6,293 nt of DNA from an uncultured Bacillota bacterium (GTDB lineage Bacteria > Bacillota > UBA994 > UBA5500). Below the pieces are notes generated by a model, which had not been told where the DNA came from, did not search any database, and saw only the letters and a program-made list of their open reading frames with translations. Positions within the stretch are counted from its first letter, which is position 1; every line of letters starts with the position of its first letter. The DNA lies in NCBI GenBank assembly GCA_937874815.1, contig CALNBW010000079.1, positions 1 through 6,293 of the forward strand. Direction: 5' to 3'. Below, in pieces: positions 1-6,284 of the stretch. A program made the translations under genes and the position numbers.

Positions 1-515
1 CCCTTTGCCACTTGTTCATCGGTAGCATCGGCTGCTACCGATGAACAAGGGTTAAAATCTCTCGGAATCCGCAATTTTGACGTCGTCATCGTCGGCATCG
101 GGGGCGATATTCAGGCCAGTATTATGGTTACCCTGATGCTAAAAGAGTTAGGCGTGAAGTATGTGGTGGCGAAAGCGCAAAGCGAGGTCCATGGCAAGGT
201 GCTATACCGGGTGGGGGCAGACCGAGTCGTCTTTCCTGAGCGCGACATGGGCTTCCGAGTGGCTCAGAACCTAATTTCGTCTAATATTTTGGAGTATATT
301 GAGCTCAGCCCGGATGTGAGTATGATTGAAATTGTGGCACCCGGCAGTGCGGTTGGTAAAGAGCTGCGGCAAATCGCTTCAACATCAATGTCATTGCTCT
401 TAAACAAGGTGAAAAGGTTAACATCACGCCGCGGGCCGATGACCGGATTAACAAAGGGGATGTGCTGGTAGTTGTCGGCCTGAAGGAAGATCTAAAGCGG
501 TTCGAGCAACAGTAG
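1..515 (+). pseudogene. ktrA: KtrA/TrkA-family K+ uptake regulatory protein, 3' part, frame broken
   Basis: Peripheral cytoplasmic RCK subunit that binds nucleotide and gates a Ktr/Trk potassium channel. The gene enters from the left edge in frame 1, so the N-terminal Rossmann GxGxxG part is outside. Visible are the end of the RCK_N fold (ATDEQGLKSLGIRNFDVVIVG, then QASIM and VAKAQ), the family-typical GADRVVFPERDMG stretch, and the start of RCK_C (SMIEIVAPGSAVGKELRQ) up to about 372. From 375 the expected C-terminus (RFNINVIALKQGEKVNI, then GDVLVVVG and LKEDLKRFEQQ, stop TAG 513-515) continues in another frame. Compared with my recollection of B. subtilis KtrA, about five residues (the LNVRA-like piece before R/K-F/Y) are missing while two nucleotides remain, which suggests a net loss of about 13 nt. 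Read straight through, the frame ends at 471 with an unrelated tail. This is either a real pseudogene or a sequence error. The family call is firm; the KtrA rather than TrkA label rests on similarity of the tail. Confidence 0.5.
11..49. repeat. Perfect 17-bp inverted repeat with 5-nt loop inside ktrA
   Basis: The arms at 11-27 and 33-49 are exact reverse complements (CTTGTTCATCGGTAGCA and its complement), separated by TCGGC. The right arm encodes the conserved A-T-D-E-Q of the RCK_N domain. The left arm encodes C-S-S-V-A, where relatives usually carry a hydrophobic strand ending in A-D. There is no U-run after the hairpin and it lies inside coding sequence, so it is not a terminator. It may be a template-switch mutation, or a fold-back artefact near a contig end. 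Confidence 0.9.
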
Positions 516-543
516 TGCTAGCTAAAGGGAGGAGAGAGCGGCT

Positions 544-1341
544 GTGATGTTCAGTAGTCGACAGAATCCCTTGTTCAAACAGCTCAAGAGTCTCGGCACC
601 CGTTCTGGTCGGGCCAAGTCGGGGTTATATCTGTTAGAGGGCGTGCGCTTGGTAGAAGAAGCTATTGCGGCAGCTATTCCCATCGAGCATGCTGTTTATA
701 GCAGTCATCTGGAACGCAATCAGCGCGGGCTCGAATGTCTTAACGCCCTAGCCAGCATGGGAGTAAACCCGCAGCCATTTGCTGATAAGCTGTTTTGTGA
801 ATTGGCCAGCACGGAACGGCCGCAAGGTATTCTAGTGGCAGCAAGGCTGCCCTTAACTCTGGCTAGCAAGGCTGGTTTTTGGTCGGAAGGTAAGCTCTGG
901 CTGCTAATCGACGGGGTTCAGGATCCAGGCAACCTGGGGACCATCTTGCGGACCGCGGAAGCTCTCGGTGTTGACCGTGTAGTTGCTTTAAAAGGTACGG
1001 TGGACCCCTATAACGAAAAGGTAATTCGTTCAGCTATGGGTGCTATTTTTCGGCTACCACTAGTGTCTGAACAGGGTAACGAACTGGTGCTGACTAAGCT
1101 ACGCCAGCAGGGAGTGCAGCTGGTGGTTAGCGCTTTAGCCGAAAGCGTACCTTATAACCAGGTAAATTATGCCGAACGGCTGGCCCTCGTCGTTGGCAAT
1201 GAAGGGGCTGGCGTGGCACCTTTTTGGTTGGAAGCGGCCGATGCCATTGTGCAAATCCCTATCCTCGGCCAAGCAGAGTCACTCAACGTGGCGGTGGCTA
1301 CTGGCGTTTTGCTGGCCAAAATAGTGGAAGATAGAATTTGA
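544..1341 (+). CDS. SpoU/TrmH-family 23S rRNA 2'-O-methyltransferase, YsgA (RlmP)-like
   Basis: SAM-dependent ribose methyltransferase of the SPOUT class, 265 aa, cytoplasmic, acting on RNA. The N-terminal substrate-binding domain spans roughly residues 4-100 (YLLEGVRLVEEA near 29-41). The catalytic SPOUT knot follows with all three motifs: motif 1, D123-x3-DPGN130LGTILR136; motif 2, VVGNEGAGV around 216-224; motif 3, IPILGQAESLNVAVA, 238-252, with Ser246 and Asn248. The GTG at 544 is preferred over the ATG at 547 because GGGAGGAG (527-534) sits 9 nt before it. The gene follows ktrA by 28 nt and has no promoter of its own that I can see. In B. subtilis the gene beside pheST is ysgA, whose product RlmP methylates a guanosine in the 23S rRNA A-loop. 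Orthology is inferred from synteny and length. RlmB, or a tRNA methyltransferase, cannot be excluded by motifs alone. Confidence 0.93.
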   Translation: MMFSSRQNPLFKQLKSLGTRSGRAKSGLYLLEGVRLVEEAIAAAIPIEHAVYSSHLERNQRGLECLNALASMGVNPQPFADKLFCELASTERPQGILVAARLPLTLASKAGFWSEGKLWLLIDGVQDPGNLGTILRTAEALGVDRVVALKGTVDPYNEKVIRSAMGAIFRLPLVSEQGNELVLTKLRQQGVQLVVSALAESVPYNQVNYAERLALVVGNEGAGVAPFWLEAADAIVQIPILGQAESLNVAVATGVLLAKIVEDRI

Positions 1342-1358
1342 TTGTTTGGTTGTAACCC

Positions 1359-1388
1359 TTGTGTAACCTTATTTGCTCATGATATAAT
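1359..1388 (+). promoter_or_regulatory. Sigma-A-type promoter for yqzL and probably the T-box/pheST unit
   Basis: A perfect TATAAT -10 lies at 1383-1388, with a moderate -35 TTGTGT at 1359-1364 and an 18-nt spacer. It starts 18 nt after the methyltransferase stop codon. The next candidate upstream of the T-box (AT-rich TTTAATAT near 1545-1552) has no acceptable -35, so this promoter probably serves both yqzL and the T-box-controlled operon. Transcription would begin near 1395. Confidence 0.7.
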
Positions 1389-1441
1389 GAGGCCAAGTCT
1401 GACAACGAACCAGATCAACATTCCGAAAAGGGGTGCATCGT

Positions 1442-1549
1442 TTGAAGATGTTTTCTGCCACGTTTTTCTGGAAGGTGTTTGAAGAAACGGGTTCGGTTTT
1501 GGCCTATCTGATGTACCGCAAACTATCTCTTACTCAAACTGCAGTTTAA
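1442..1549 (+). CDS. yqzL: YqzL-family small protein, 35 aa
   Basis: A very short gene encoding a 35-residue protein. The central part, WKVFEETGSVLAYLMYRKL (residues 10-28), matches the pattern I recall for the YqzL-like family of Gram-positive bacteria (W-K-V-F-x-x-T-G-x-x-x-x-Y-L-x-Y). The function of this family is unknown. The chosen start is TTG at 1442, because the Shine-Dalgarno AAAGGGG (1427-1433) is 8 nt upstream. The in-frame ATG at 1448 would leave 33 aa with a 14-nt spacing. No signal peptide or clear membrane segment is seen; the segment is amphipathic and aromatic. In B. subtilis yqzL lies by recO and era, so its position between an rRNA methyltransferase and pheS differs. It lies between a good promoter and the T-box stem I, which begins about 10 nt after its TAA. 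The family call rests on memory of a short motif. Confidence 0.75.
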   Translation: MKMFSATFFWKVFEETGSVLAYLMYRKLSLTQTAV

Positions 1550-1557
1550 TATTGTCA

Positions 1558-1797
1558 ATGCGATGAAGGAGAACAGTAGTTGTAGGGTGACTGCCTTTAG
1601 GGAGGGAATGCCGCGACTGTAAGCATTTTCGGTAGTTCTACAATGAACCTTCGCTCTGGAGCTACACTGCTGAAACAAAGTAGGCGGTGTCGGCGGATTT
1701 TAGCCGTTATCTAACATAAGAGCTACTAGAGCAGTGGCTGAATAAGGGTGGTACCACGAAGCGCCATCGTCCCTTTACGGACGACGGCGTCTTTTTT
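1558..1797 (+). promoter_or_regulatory. T-box riboswitch (tRNA-Phe), leader of pheST
   Basis: cis-acting RNA that senses uncharged tRNA-Phe and permits read-through into pheST. The lower stem I forms from 1574-1579 with 1667-1672, continued by 1581-1585 with 1662-1666, bulging U1580. Further up, 1590-1595 pairs with 1631-1636, and a distal hairpin forms from 1607-1611 with 1623-1627. The specifier is UUC at 1650-1652 in the context GAACC-UUC-GCUCUGGAG, matching Phe and the downstream genes. The T-box sequence AGGGTGGTACCACG is at 1745-1758 and has ACCACG where ACCGCG is commoner. Its UGGU bulge (1749-1752) would pair with ACCA, meaning an A discriminator, as expected for tRNA-Phe. The antiterminator helix AAGGG (1744-1748) with CCCTT (1771-1775) excludes the terminator. 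The left boundary is approximate. Confidence 0.95.
1762..1797 (+). terminator. Intrinsic terminator of the T-box leader
   Basis: The arms 1762-1772 and 1779-1789 give 10 base pairs around a single A-C mismatch (1766 with 1785), with a CUUUAC loop, followed by six U at 1792-1797. The left arm shares CCC (1771-1773) with the antiterminator helix, so the two structures are mutually exclusive. It should terminate when tRNA-Phe is charged. The U-run ends 6 nt before the pheS Shine-Dalgarno. Confidence 0.93.
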
Positions 1798-1818
1798 ATA
1801 GGAAAAGGAGTGAGTTAA

Positions 1819-2838
1819 GTGCGAGATCAACTGCAAGCTTTAGAAAAACAAGCTTTGCAAGCAGTCGGTGCAGCGACTAGTTTGGAGGAGCTAAACAGCC
1901 TGCGGGTTCGTTACTTAGGTAAAAAGGGTGAGCTTACCGCTATTCTGCGGGGCATGGCCCAGCTGCCGGGGGAGGAACGCCCAATAATCGGGCAACTGGC
2001 GAATGAACTGCGCGATCGCTTGGAACAGGGCCTGGCCGACAAGATTGCGAGCCTAGCAGCTGCAGCCAAGCAAGCCCAACTGGCAGCGGAGGAAATTGAC
2101 ATTACCTTGCCAGGCAAGGCCTTTCCGGTAGGGCATCAGCATCTCATTACCCGCACCCTGGAAGAAATTCAGAACATTTTTCTGGGCCTGGGTTTTAACG
2201 TGGTTACAGGGCCAGAGGTGGAAACCGACTATTACAACTTCGAGGCCTTAAACGTGCCAGCTGATCATCCCGCTCGCGACATGCAAGATTCCTTCTATTT
2301 CGGGCCCGAGTTATTGCTAAGAACACATACGTCACCGATGCAGGTGCGCACTATGGAACAACTGCGCCCTAAACCGGTGCGTATTATTGCTGCCGGGCGC
2401 GTCTATCGGCGCGATGATGACGCCACCCATTCACCCATGTTCCACCAAGTGGAAGGCTTAGCCGTCGACGCCAACATCACCTTGGCCGATTTGAAAGGCG
2501 TTCTACTGGCGTTTGCCCAAGCCATTTTTGGCGCGGAACGGCAGATTCGGCTGCGCCCTAGCTTTTTCCCTTTCACAGAACCGAGTGCAGAAGTTGATAT
2601 TTCCTGTTTCCTGTGCGGCGGGGCGGGTTGCAGCCTGTGCAAGGGGAGTGGGTGGCTTGAAATCCTGGGTTCGGGCATGGTGCATCCCCGGGTTTTGCAG
2701 CTATCGGGCTATGACCCGGAGCAGGTCAGTGGCTTTGCGTTCGGCATGGGGGTAGAGCGGATAGCCATGCTCAAATATGGACTCGATGATCTACGGCACC
2801 TGTTCACAAACGACATGCGCTTCTTGCGCCAGTTCTAG
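1819..2838 (+). CDS. pheS: Phenylalanine--tRNA ligase alpha subunit
   Basis: Catalytic subunit of the (alpha-beta)2 class II synthetase that activates Phe with ATP and charges tRNA-Phe in the cytosol. Its 339 aa is the usual length. An N-terminal helical coiled-coil arm (about 1-90) binds tRNA. Class II motif 1 lies in the region after GKAFPVGHQHLITR. RTHTSPMQ (168-175) and motif 2, GRVYRRDDDATHSPMFHQVEG (about 193-213), follow, then motif 3, FGMGVERIAML (308-318). Four cysteines, C263, C266, C271 and C274, form CxxC-x4-CxxC, a segment also present in many bacterial PheS proteins. The GTG start is fixed by AAAGGAG (1804-1810) at 8-nt spacing. There is no other good start, and upstream lies the T-box terminator. 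pheT starts 16 nt downstream. Expression is controlled by the T-box. Confidence 0.98.
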   Translation: MRDQLQALEKQALQAVGAATSLEELNSLRVRYLGKKGELTAILRGMAQLPGEERPIIGQLANELRDRLEQGLADKIASLAAAAKQAQLAAEEIDITLPGKAFPVGHQHLITRTLEEIQNIFLGLGFNVVTGPEVETDYYNFEALNVPADHPARDMQDSFYFGPELLLRTHTSPMQVRTMEQLRPKPVRIIAAGRVYRRDDDATHSPMFHQVEGLAVDANITLADLKGVLLAFAQAIFGAERQIRLRPSFFPFTEPSAEVDISCFLCGGAGCSLCKGSGWLEILGSGMVHPRVLQLSGYDPEQVSGFAFGMGVERIAMLKYGLDDLRHLFTNDMRFLRQF

Positions 2839-2854
2839 GAGGTGGCAGCTTAAC

Positions 2855-5281
2855 ATGCAAGTATCTTATCGCTGGTTGCAGCAGTATGTGAATATCCCCT
2901 GGGGGCCAGAGGAGCTGGCCCAACAGTTGACTTTGGGTGGAATTGAAGTAGAGCAAGTTGCCTACAGGGCATCAGGCTTGTCTGGCGTGGTTACGGGGCA
3001 GATTGCCCGGCTAGAGCCACATCCGAATGCGGATAAATTGCAGATCTGTCAGATGGACGTGGGGCAGCCGGAACTAGTTACTATCGTAACAGGCGCTGAT
3101 AATGTCTTCGCAGGCGCAGTAGTGCCCACAGCGCTCGTAGGGGCGAAACTGCCATCAGGGCAGGAGATTGGACGTGCCGAATTCCGGGGGGTGGCCTCGG
3201 CCGGCATGCTCTGCTCTGCAGATGAGTTAGGTATTGACAAGAAAATGGTCCCTCCCGAAATGCGGGATGGCATCTATATTCTGCCTAGCACAGTTGCGCC
3301 CGGGGCCGATATTCGGGAAGTGATGGGCCTGGATGATTATGTGCTCGAGCTCGACCTAACGCCCAACCGTTCGGATTGCTTGAGCATGCTCGGCGTTGCC
3401 TATGAGATTGCGGCCCTTACCAAACAGCAGGTGCGTTTGCCTGGGCTGCTGCCTGTTTCTATTGGGGCGGCCCATTCAGAGGTTAAGGTAGATATTGTCG
3501 CCCCTGACCTTTGTCCAGGCTATTTGGGGCTGGTTGTCAACAACGTGTCTGTTGGGCCTTCTCCTTTGTGGCTGCAAAACGCTTTGCAGGCAGCTGGTTT
3601 GCGGCCAATCAACAACTTAGTTGATATCACTAACTATGTGCTTCTGGAACTGGGTCAGCCTTTACATGCTTTTGATCTGGATAAACTGGCTGGTAAGCAG
3701 ATCAAGGTGCGGAGGGCCCACGCAGATGAAAAAGTCGTTACCCTCGACGGAGTTCCCCGTTACCTGACGACAGCTGACTTAGTCATTGCTGATCAGGAAA
3801 CTTCGGTCGCTATCGCTGGTATCATGGGCAGCCAGGCGGCAGAAGTAACTGAACAGACGCAGCGCGTCTTCTTGGAGTCGGCTTACTTCGATTACAAGAG
3901 TATCCGGCGTTCCTCGCGCCGCCTGGGGCTCCGCACCGATGCTTCTAGCCGCTTTGATAAGGGAGTAGACCCGGGGCGAGTGTTAATGGCACTAGAGCGG
4001 GCCGCTCAGCTATTGCAGGAGCTAGGCTGCGGCCAGCCGGAGGCGATAGCTGTCGGCCAGTTAGCTAATTTGCCTACGCAGCAGGTAATCAGCTTCCGCC
4101 CGGAGCGCGCTGAACGTTTGCTGGGTGTATCTATTGACCACAGTGAAATGCGCTGCCTGCTGGAGCGACTGGGCCTAATTGTAGATGCTAGTTGCGAGCC
4201 TTGGCAAGTAACTGCCCCTAGCCGCCGCAGTGACCTGCAGATAGAAGTCGACCTGATTGAAGAGATTGCGCGTCTTTATGGACTGGCTAAGATCCCCGTT
4301 GGCAACATGAGCGGCCCCATCATGCAGGGGCACTTGACGGAGTACCAGTTAGCAGAGCAGAACATGCGCAAGCAATTGCTGGGCCTGGGCCTGACGGAAG
4401 TTCTGACTCTGAGCTTCGTCAACCCGCGCGAGGTGGCTCAGATAGTGGGCTCTGATCATTGCTGGAACCGCGGTTTGCTACTACAGAACCCTCTATCGAG
4501 TGAGCGCAGCCTCATGCGGCCTACCCTTTTGGTTGGTCTTTTAAATGTATTGAGGTACAACGCTGCGCGTCAGCAGCAGGATCTGGCTATCTTTGAGATG
4601 GCAAACGTGTTCAGGCCACGGTCAGGGGACCAGCCGCTACAGCCAGAAGAACCGCTGCACTTAGGCCTAGCCTGCATGGGTAAGCTCCCCCATGATTGGC
4701 ATTCCCAAGAAGATGATTACGACTTCCATTATCTTAAGGGAATGCTGGTTGCACTGCTGGCCAAGCAAGGAGTAGTTGATTTGGAGTGGCAGCGGGCCGA
4801 TGAATGTTTCTTGCATCCAGGGCGGTCTGCCGCCATATATTGGGATGGAGCCTATCTGGGCTACTTAGGCGAATTGCATCCCGACGTGGCAGAACAATAT
4901 GGCCTGAAGCCCAGGGTTATTGTGGCGGAACTGGCATTGGAGTCAGTCTTAATACGGGCCAGCCACGTGCCTCTTTTTCAGGGGATCCCCCGTTACCCCG
5001 CAGTAGTTAGAGACTTAGCTATCGTTGTTGACCAGAATGTCACTGCCGCTCAGGTGGCGCAGGTCATCAGACGGGCCGCAGGTGAGTTGCTGGTTGATTT
5101 GCGGCTCTTTGATGTTTATCAAGGGCAGCAGGTAGCGGGTCAGCGCAAGAGCCTGGCCTACTCTCTCGTGCTGCAAAGCAGGGAGACGACATTACTCGAT
5201 GCAGAAGTAACTGCCATTATAGAACGGGTAATCAGTGAGTTGCAGACGCAAGTGGGTGCCCAACTACGTCAGCTACGTTAA
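2855..5281 (+). CDS. pheT: Phenylalanine--tRNA ligase beta subunit
   Basis: Partner of PheS. It binds tRNA, edits Tyr-tRNA-Phe and holds the heterotetramer together. The protein has 808 aa, the normal full-length bacterial form. Domains in order: N-terminal B1; the EMAP-like tRNA-binding fold (about 40-150, with HPNADKL at 56-62); the B3/B4 editing domain (about 210-370, ending near GLRTDASSRFDKGVDPG around 357-373); B5 (about 409-481, with the acidic Mg-binding DLIEEIARLYG); the inactive synthetase-like core; and the C-terminal FDX-ACB anticodon-binding domain (about 706-807, starting FQGIPRYPAVVRDLA). The ATG at 2855 is chosen: AGGAGGTGG (2837-2845) precedes it and MQVSYRWLQQYV is the family start. 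A longer frame open to 2777 would overlap pheS with non-homologous sequence. It is cotranscribed with pheS. All domains are intact. Confidence 0.98.
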   Translation: MQVSYRWLQQYVNIPWGPEELAQQLTLGGIEVEQVAYRASGLSGVVTGQIARLEPHPNADKLQICQMDVGQPELVTIVTGADNVFAGAVVPTALVGAKLPSGQEIGRAEFRGVASAGMLCSADELGIDKKMVPPEMRDGIYILPSTVAPGADIREVMGLDDYVLELDLTPNRSDCLSMLGVAYEIAALTKQQVRLPGLLPVSIGAAHSEVKVDIVAPDLCPGYLGLVVNNVSVGPSPLWLQNALQAAGLRPINNLVDITNYVLLELGQPLHAFDLDKLAGKQIKVRRAHADEKVVTLDGVPRYLTTADLVIADQETSVAIAGIMGSQAAEVTEQTQRVFLESAYFDYKSIRRSSRRLGLRTDASSRFDKGVDPGRVLMALERAAQLLQELGCGQPEAIAVGQLANLPTQQVISFRPERAERLLGVSIDHSEMRCLLERLGLIVDASCEPWQVTAPSRRSDLQIEVDLIEEIARLYGLAKIPVGNMSGPIMQGHLTEYQLAEQNMRKQLLGLGLTEVLTLSFVNPREVAQIVGSDHCWNRGLLLQNPLSSERSLMRPTLLVGLLNVLRYNAARQQQDLAIFEMANVFRPRSGDQPLQPEEPLHLGLACMGKLPHDWHSQEDDYDFHYLKGMLVALLAKQGVVDLEWQRADECFLHPGRSAAIYWDGAYLGYLGELHPDVAEQYGLKPRVIVAELALESVLIRASHVPLFQGIPRYPAVVRDLAIVVDQNVTAAQVAQVIRRAAGELLVDLRLFDVYQGQQVAGQRKSLAYSLVLQSRETTLLDAEVTAIIERVISELQTQVGAQLRQLR

Positions 5282-5346
5282 GCAGGAATCGCTAGGTCGG
5301 ATGACGAACACCGACAGGGAGAACTCGGGCAGCGAGGGGTGGGTTT
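5282..5346 (+). other. pheT-zapA intergenic spacer
   Basis: The spacer is 65 nt. It contains a small inverted repeat, GTCGG (5296-5300) and CCGAC (5311-5315), with a 10-nt loop and no U-run, plus the purine-rich zapA ribosome site. No convincing promoter or terminator is visible, consistent with cotranscription. Confidence 0.5.
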
Positions 5347-5685
5347 ATGGCATTATCCGAGCGCAACAAAGTAAAAGTCCGCATTTGTAACGAGGATTAC
5401 ATGTTTATTAGTCCGGCTGAATCTGAACATCTAGTACGTCTGGCCAAATTAGTTGAAGGCCGCATTCAGGATAACATGAAGCGGGACCCGCGTCTCGGTG
5501 TGACCAGGGCTACAGTGATGACTGCCATGGTCTTGGCTGATAGCATGTTAGCCCAGCAAGAGAAAGCTGAACAGCTACAGGCCCAGTTGGAGGCCCTGCA
5601 ATTTAGACAGGCCGAAATTGAGTCGGAGCTGAGGCGCGTAAAAGCAACGGCTGCCAAGCGCGCTAAGCGGAAAGGCAGGCGATAA
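5347..5685 (+). CDS. zapA: Cell division protein ZapA
   Basis: Small cytoplasmic protein that binds FtsZ and promotes bundling of protofilaments at the division ring. The 112 aa fit the Gram-positive family (usually about 85-110). The N-terminal head starts KVKVRICNEDYMFISPAESEHL (about 8-30), with the typical short beta strand and the x-V-x-I-x-x-x-x-Y pattern. The dimerising helix follows (VRLAKLVEGRI, then TRATVMTAMVLADSMLAQQ), and then a glutamine- and glutamate-rich coiled coil (about 70-98). The tail is strongly basic (KATAAKRAKRKGRR). A G-rich AGGGGTGG (5335-5342) lies just before the ATG; spacing is tight. It follows pheT by 65 nt without a visible terminator or promoter and is probably in the pheST transcript. 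The synteny pheT-zapA-cvpA is common in Firmicutes and supports the call. Confidence 0.93.
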   Translation: MALSERNKVKVRICNEDYMFISPAESEHLVRLAKLVEGRIQDNMKRDPRLGVTRATVMTAMVLADSMLAQQEKAEQLQAQLEALQFRQAEIESELRRVKATAAKRAKRKGRR

Positions 5686-5686
5686 T

Positions 5687-6259
5687 ATGGGCTATACAGG
5701 CGCGGAATCGCTGGTTTGGATCGATTGGGTCATGTTGGGTATCTTAGCGTTATCTGTGCTGAATGGCTTAACGCGTGGGCTGGTTAAGCAGGCCCTCGGT
5801 TTTGCCGGGCTATTTGTCAGCTTGTACTTGGCCGATCGCTGGGCCCCTGCAGTGGCTCTTTGGCTTAATAATAGCTTTGACCTTAGTACGCACATCAGGG
5901 CTTTTCTTTTACCCCTTCTGGGCGATTACCGTCTGGAGCCAACTGTTTTGGCCGTGCTAAGCTATTTACTGGTCTGGTGTTTAGTCAGTGCTGCTTTTGG
6001 CTTGCTAGGTTTGTTCTTGGAATCGGTAACCAAATTACCTCTGGTATCCTCGGCGAATCGACTGGGCGGTGCCATCTTAGGAGCTCTTAAGGGCGGGGTT
6101 ATTGTTTTTATTATAGCCAGCTTGCTTTCTTTCCTGCCTGCCAGTACCAAATTGGGCTCTCTTGGCCAACGTTCCTATGTGGCGGCTCAGGTAAGATATA
6201 TCAGCCCTGTGTTTTACCAGCACCTGCGGGATTTGATCAGTCGCATCTGGCTTCCCTAA
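5687..6259 (+). CDS. cvpA: CvpA-family integral membrane protein
   Basis: Member of the CvpA family, named after an E. coli gene needed for colicin V production. Its biochemical role in Gram-positive bacteria is not established. The protein has 190 aa with about four hydrophobic segments: about 11-27 (WIDWVMLGILALSVLNG), about 33-48 (VKQALGFAGLFVSLYL), about 87-108 (VLAVLSYLLVWCLVSAAFGLLG) and about 130-152 (LGALKGGVIVFIIASLLSFLP). The aspartate in the first segment and the G-rich N-half (NGLTRGLVKQALGFAG) are family hallmarks. The ATG lies one base after the zapA stop, so the two are translationally close. A weak AAAGG/GGCAGG lies within the zapA end (5671-5679). In related genomes mutS2 or polX often follows; here the window ends before that can be tested. 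Confidence 0.88.
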   Translation: MGYTGAESLVWIDWVMLGILALSVLNGLTRGLVKQALGFAGLFVSLYLADRWAPAVALWLNNSFDLSTHIRAFLLPLLGDYRLEPTVLAVLSYLLVWCLVSAAFGLLGLFLESVTKLPLVSSANRLGGAILGALKGGVIVFIIASLLSFLPASTKLGSLGQRSYVAAQVRYISPVFYQHLRDLISRIWLP

Positions 6260-6261
6260 TT

Positions 6262-6284
6262 GGGGACTAAGCATAGCCCCTTTT
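6262..6284 (+). terminator. Weak possible terminator after cvpA
   Basis: GGGACT (6263-6268) and AGCCCC (6275-6280) can pair with one A-C mismatch around an AAGCAT loop. They are followed by only four T (6281-6284). It starts three bases after the cvpA stop. The stem is short and the U-run poor, so read-through into a further gene beyond the window is plausible. Confidence 0.3.

Noticed and set aside
124..471. A free-standing 115-aa ORF starting at ATG 124
   Set aside because: The same frame is open to position 1 and encodes the upstream part of the RCK_N domain, so 124 is an internal Met. The last ~33 codons are out-of-frame sequence after the deletion.
1342..1380. Terminator after the methyltransferase gene
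   Set aside because: There is no GC-rich inverted repeat with a U-run. The segment holds the next promoter instead.
1545..1552. TTTAATAT as a -10 box of a T-box-specific promoter
   Set aside because: No -35-like hexamer at 16-18 nt upstream, and the region is the 3' end of yqzL. It is kept only as an alternative to test.
1911..2755. Antisense and alternate-frame ORFs within pheS
   Set aside because: They are low-complexity Ser/Ala/Arg-rich shadow translations of pheS with no ribosome sites or family resemblance.
2777..2854. N-terminal extension of pheT by 26 residues overlapping pheS
   Set aside because: The extension is the pheS 3' end read in another frame. It has no ribosome site, and the family start MQVSYRWL lies behind a strong Shine-Dalgarno at 2837-2845.
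4804..5010. 68-aa plus-strand ORF inside pheT
   Set aside because: It is an out-of-frame shadow of the conserved PheT core and FDX-ACB start.
5466..6274. Minus-strand ORFs opposite zapA and cvpA
   Set aside because: They lie fully antisense to well-recognised genes and have no convincing start signals or motifs.
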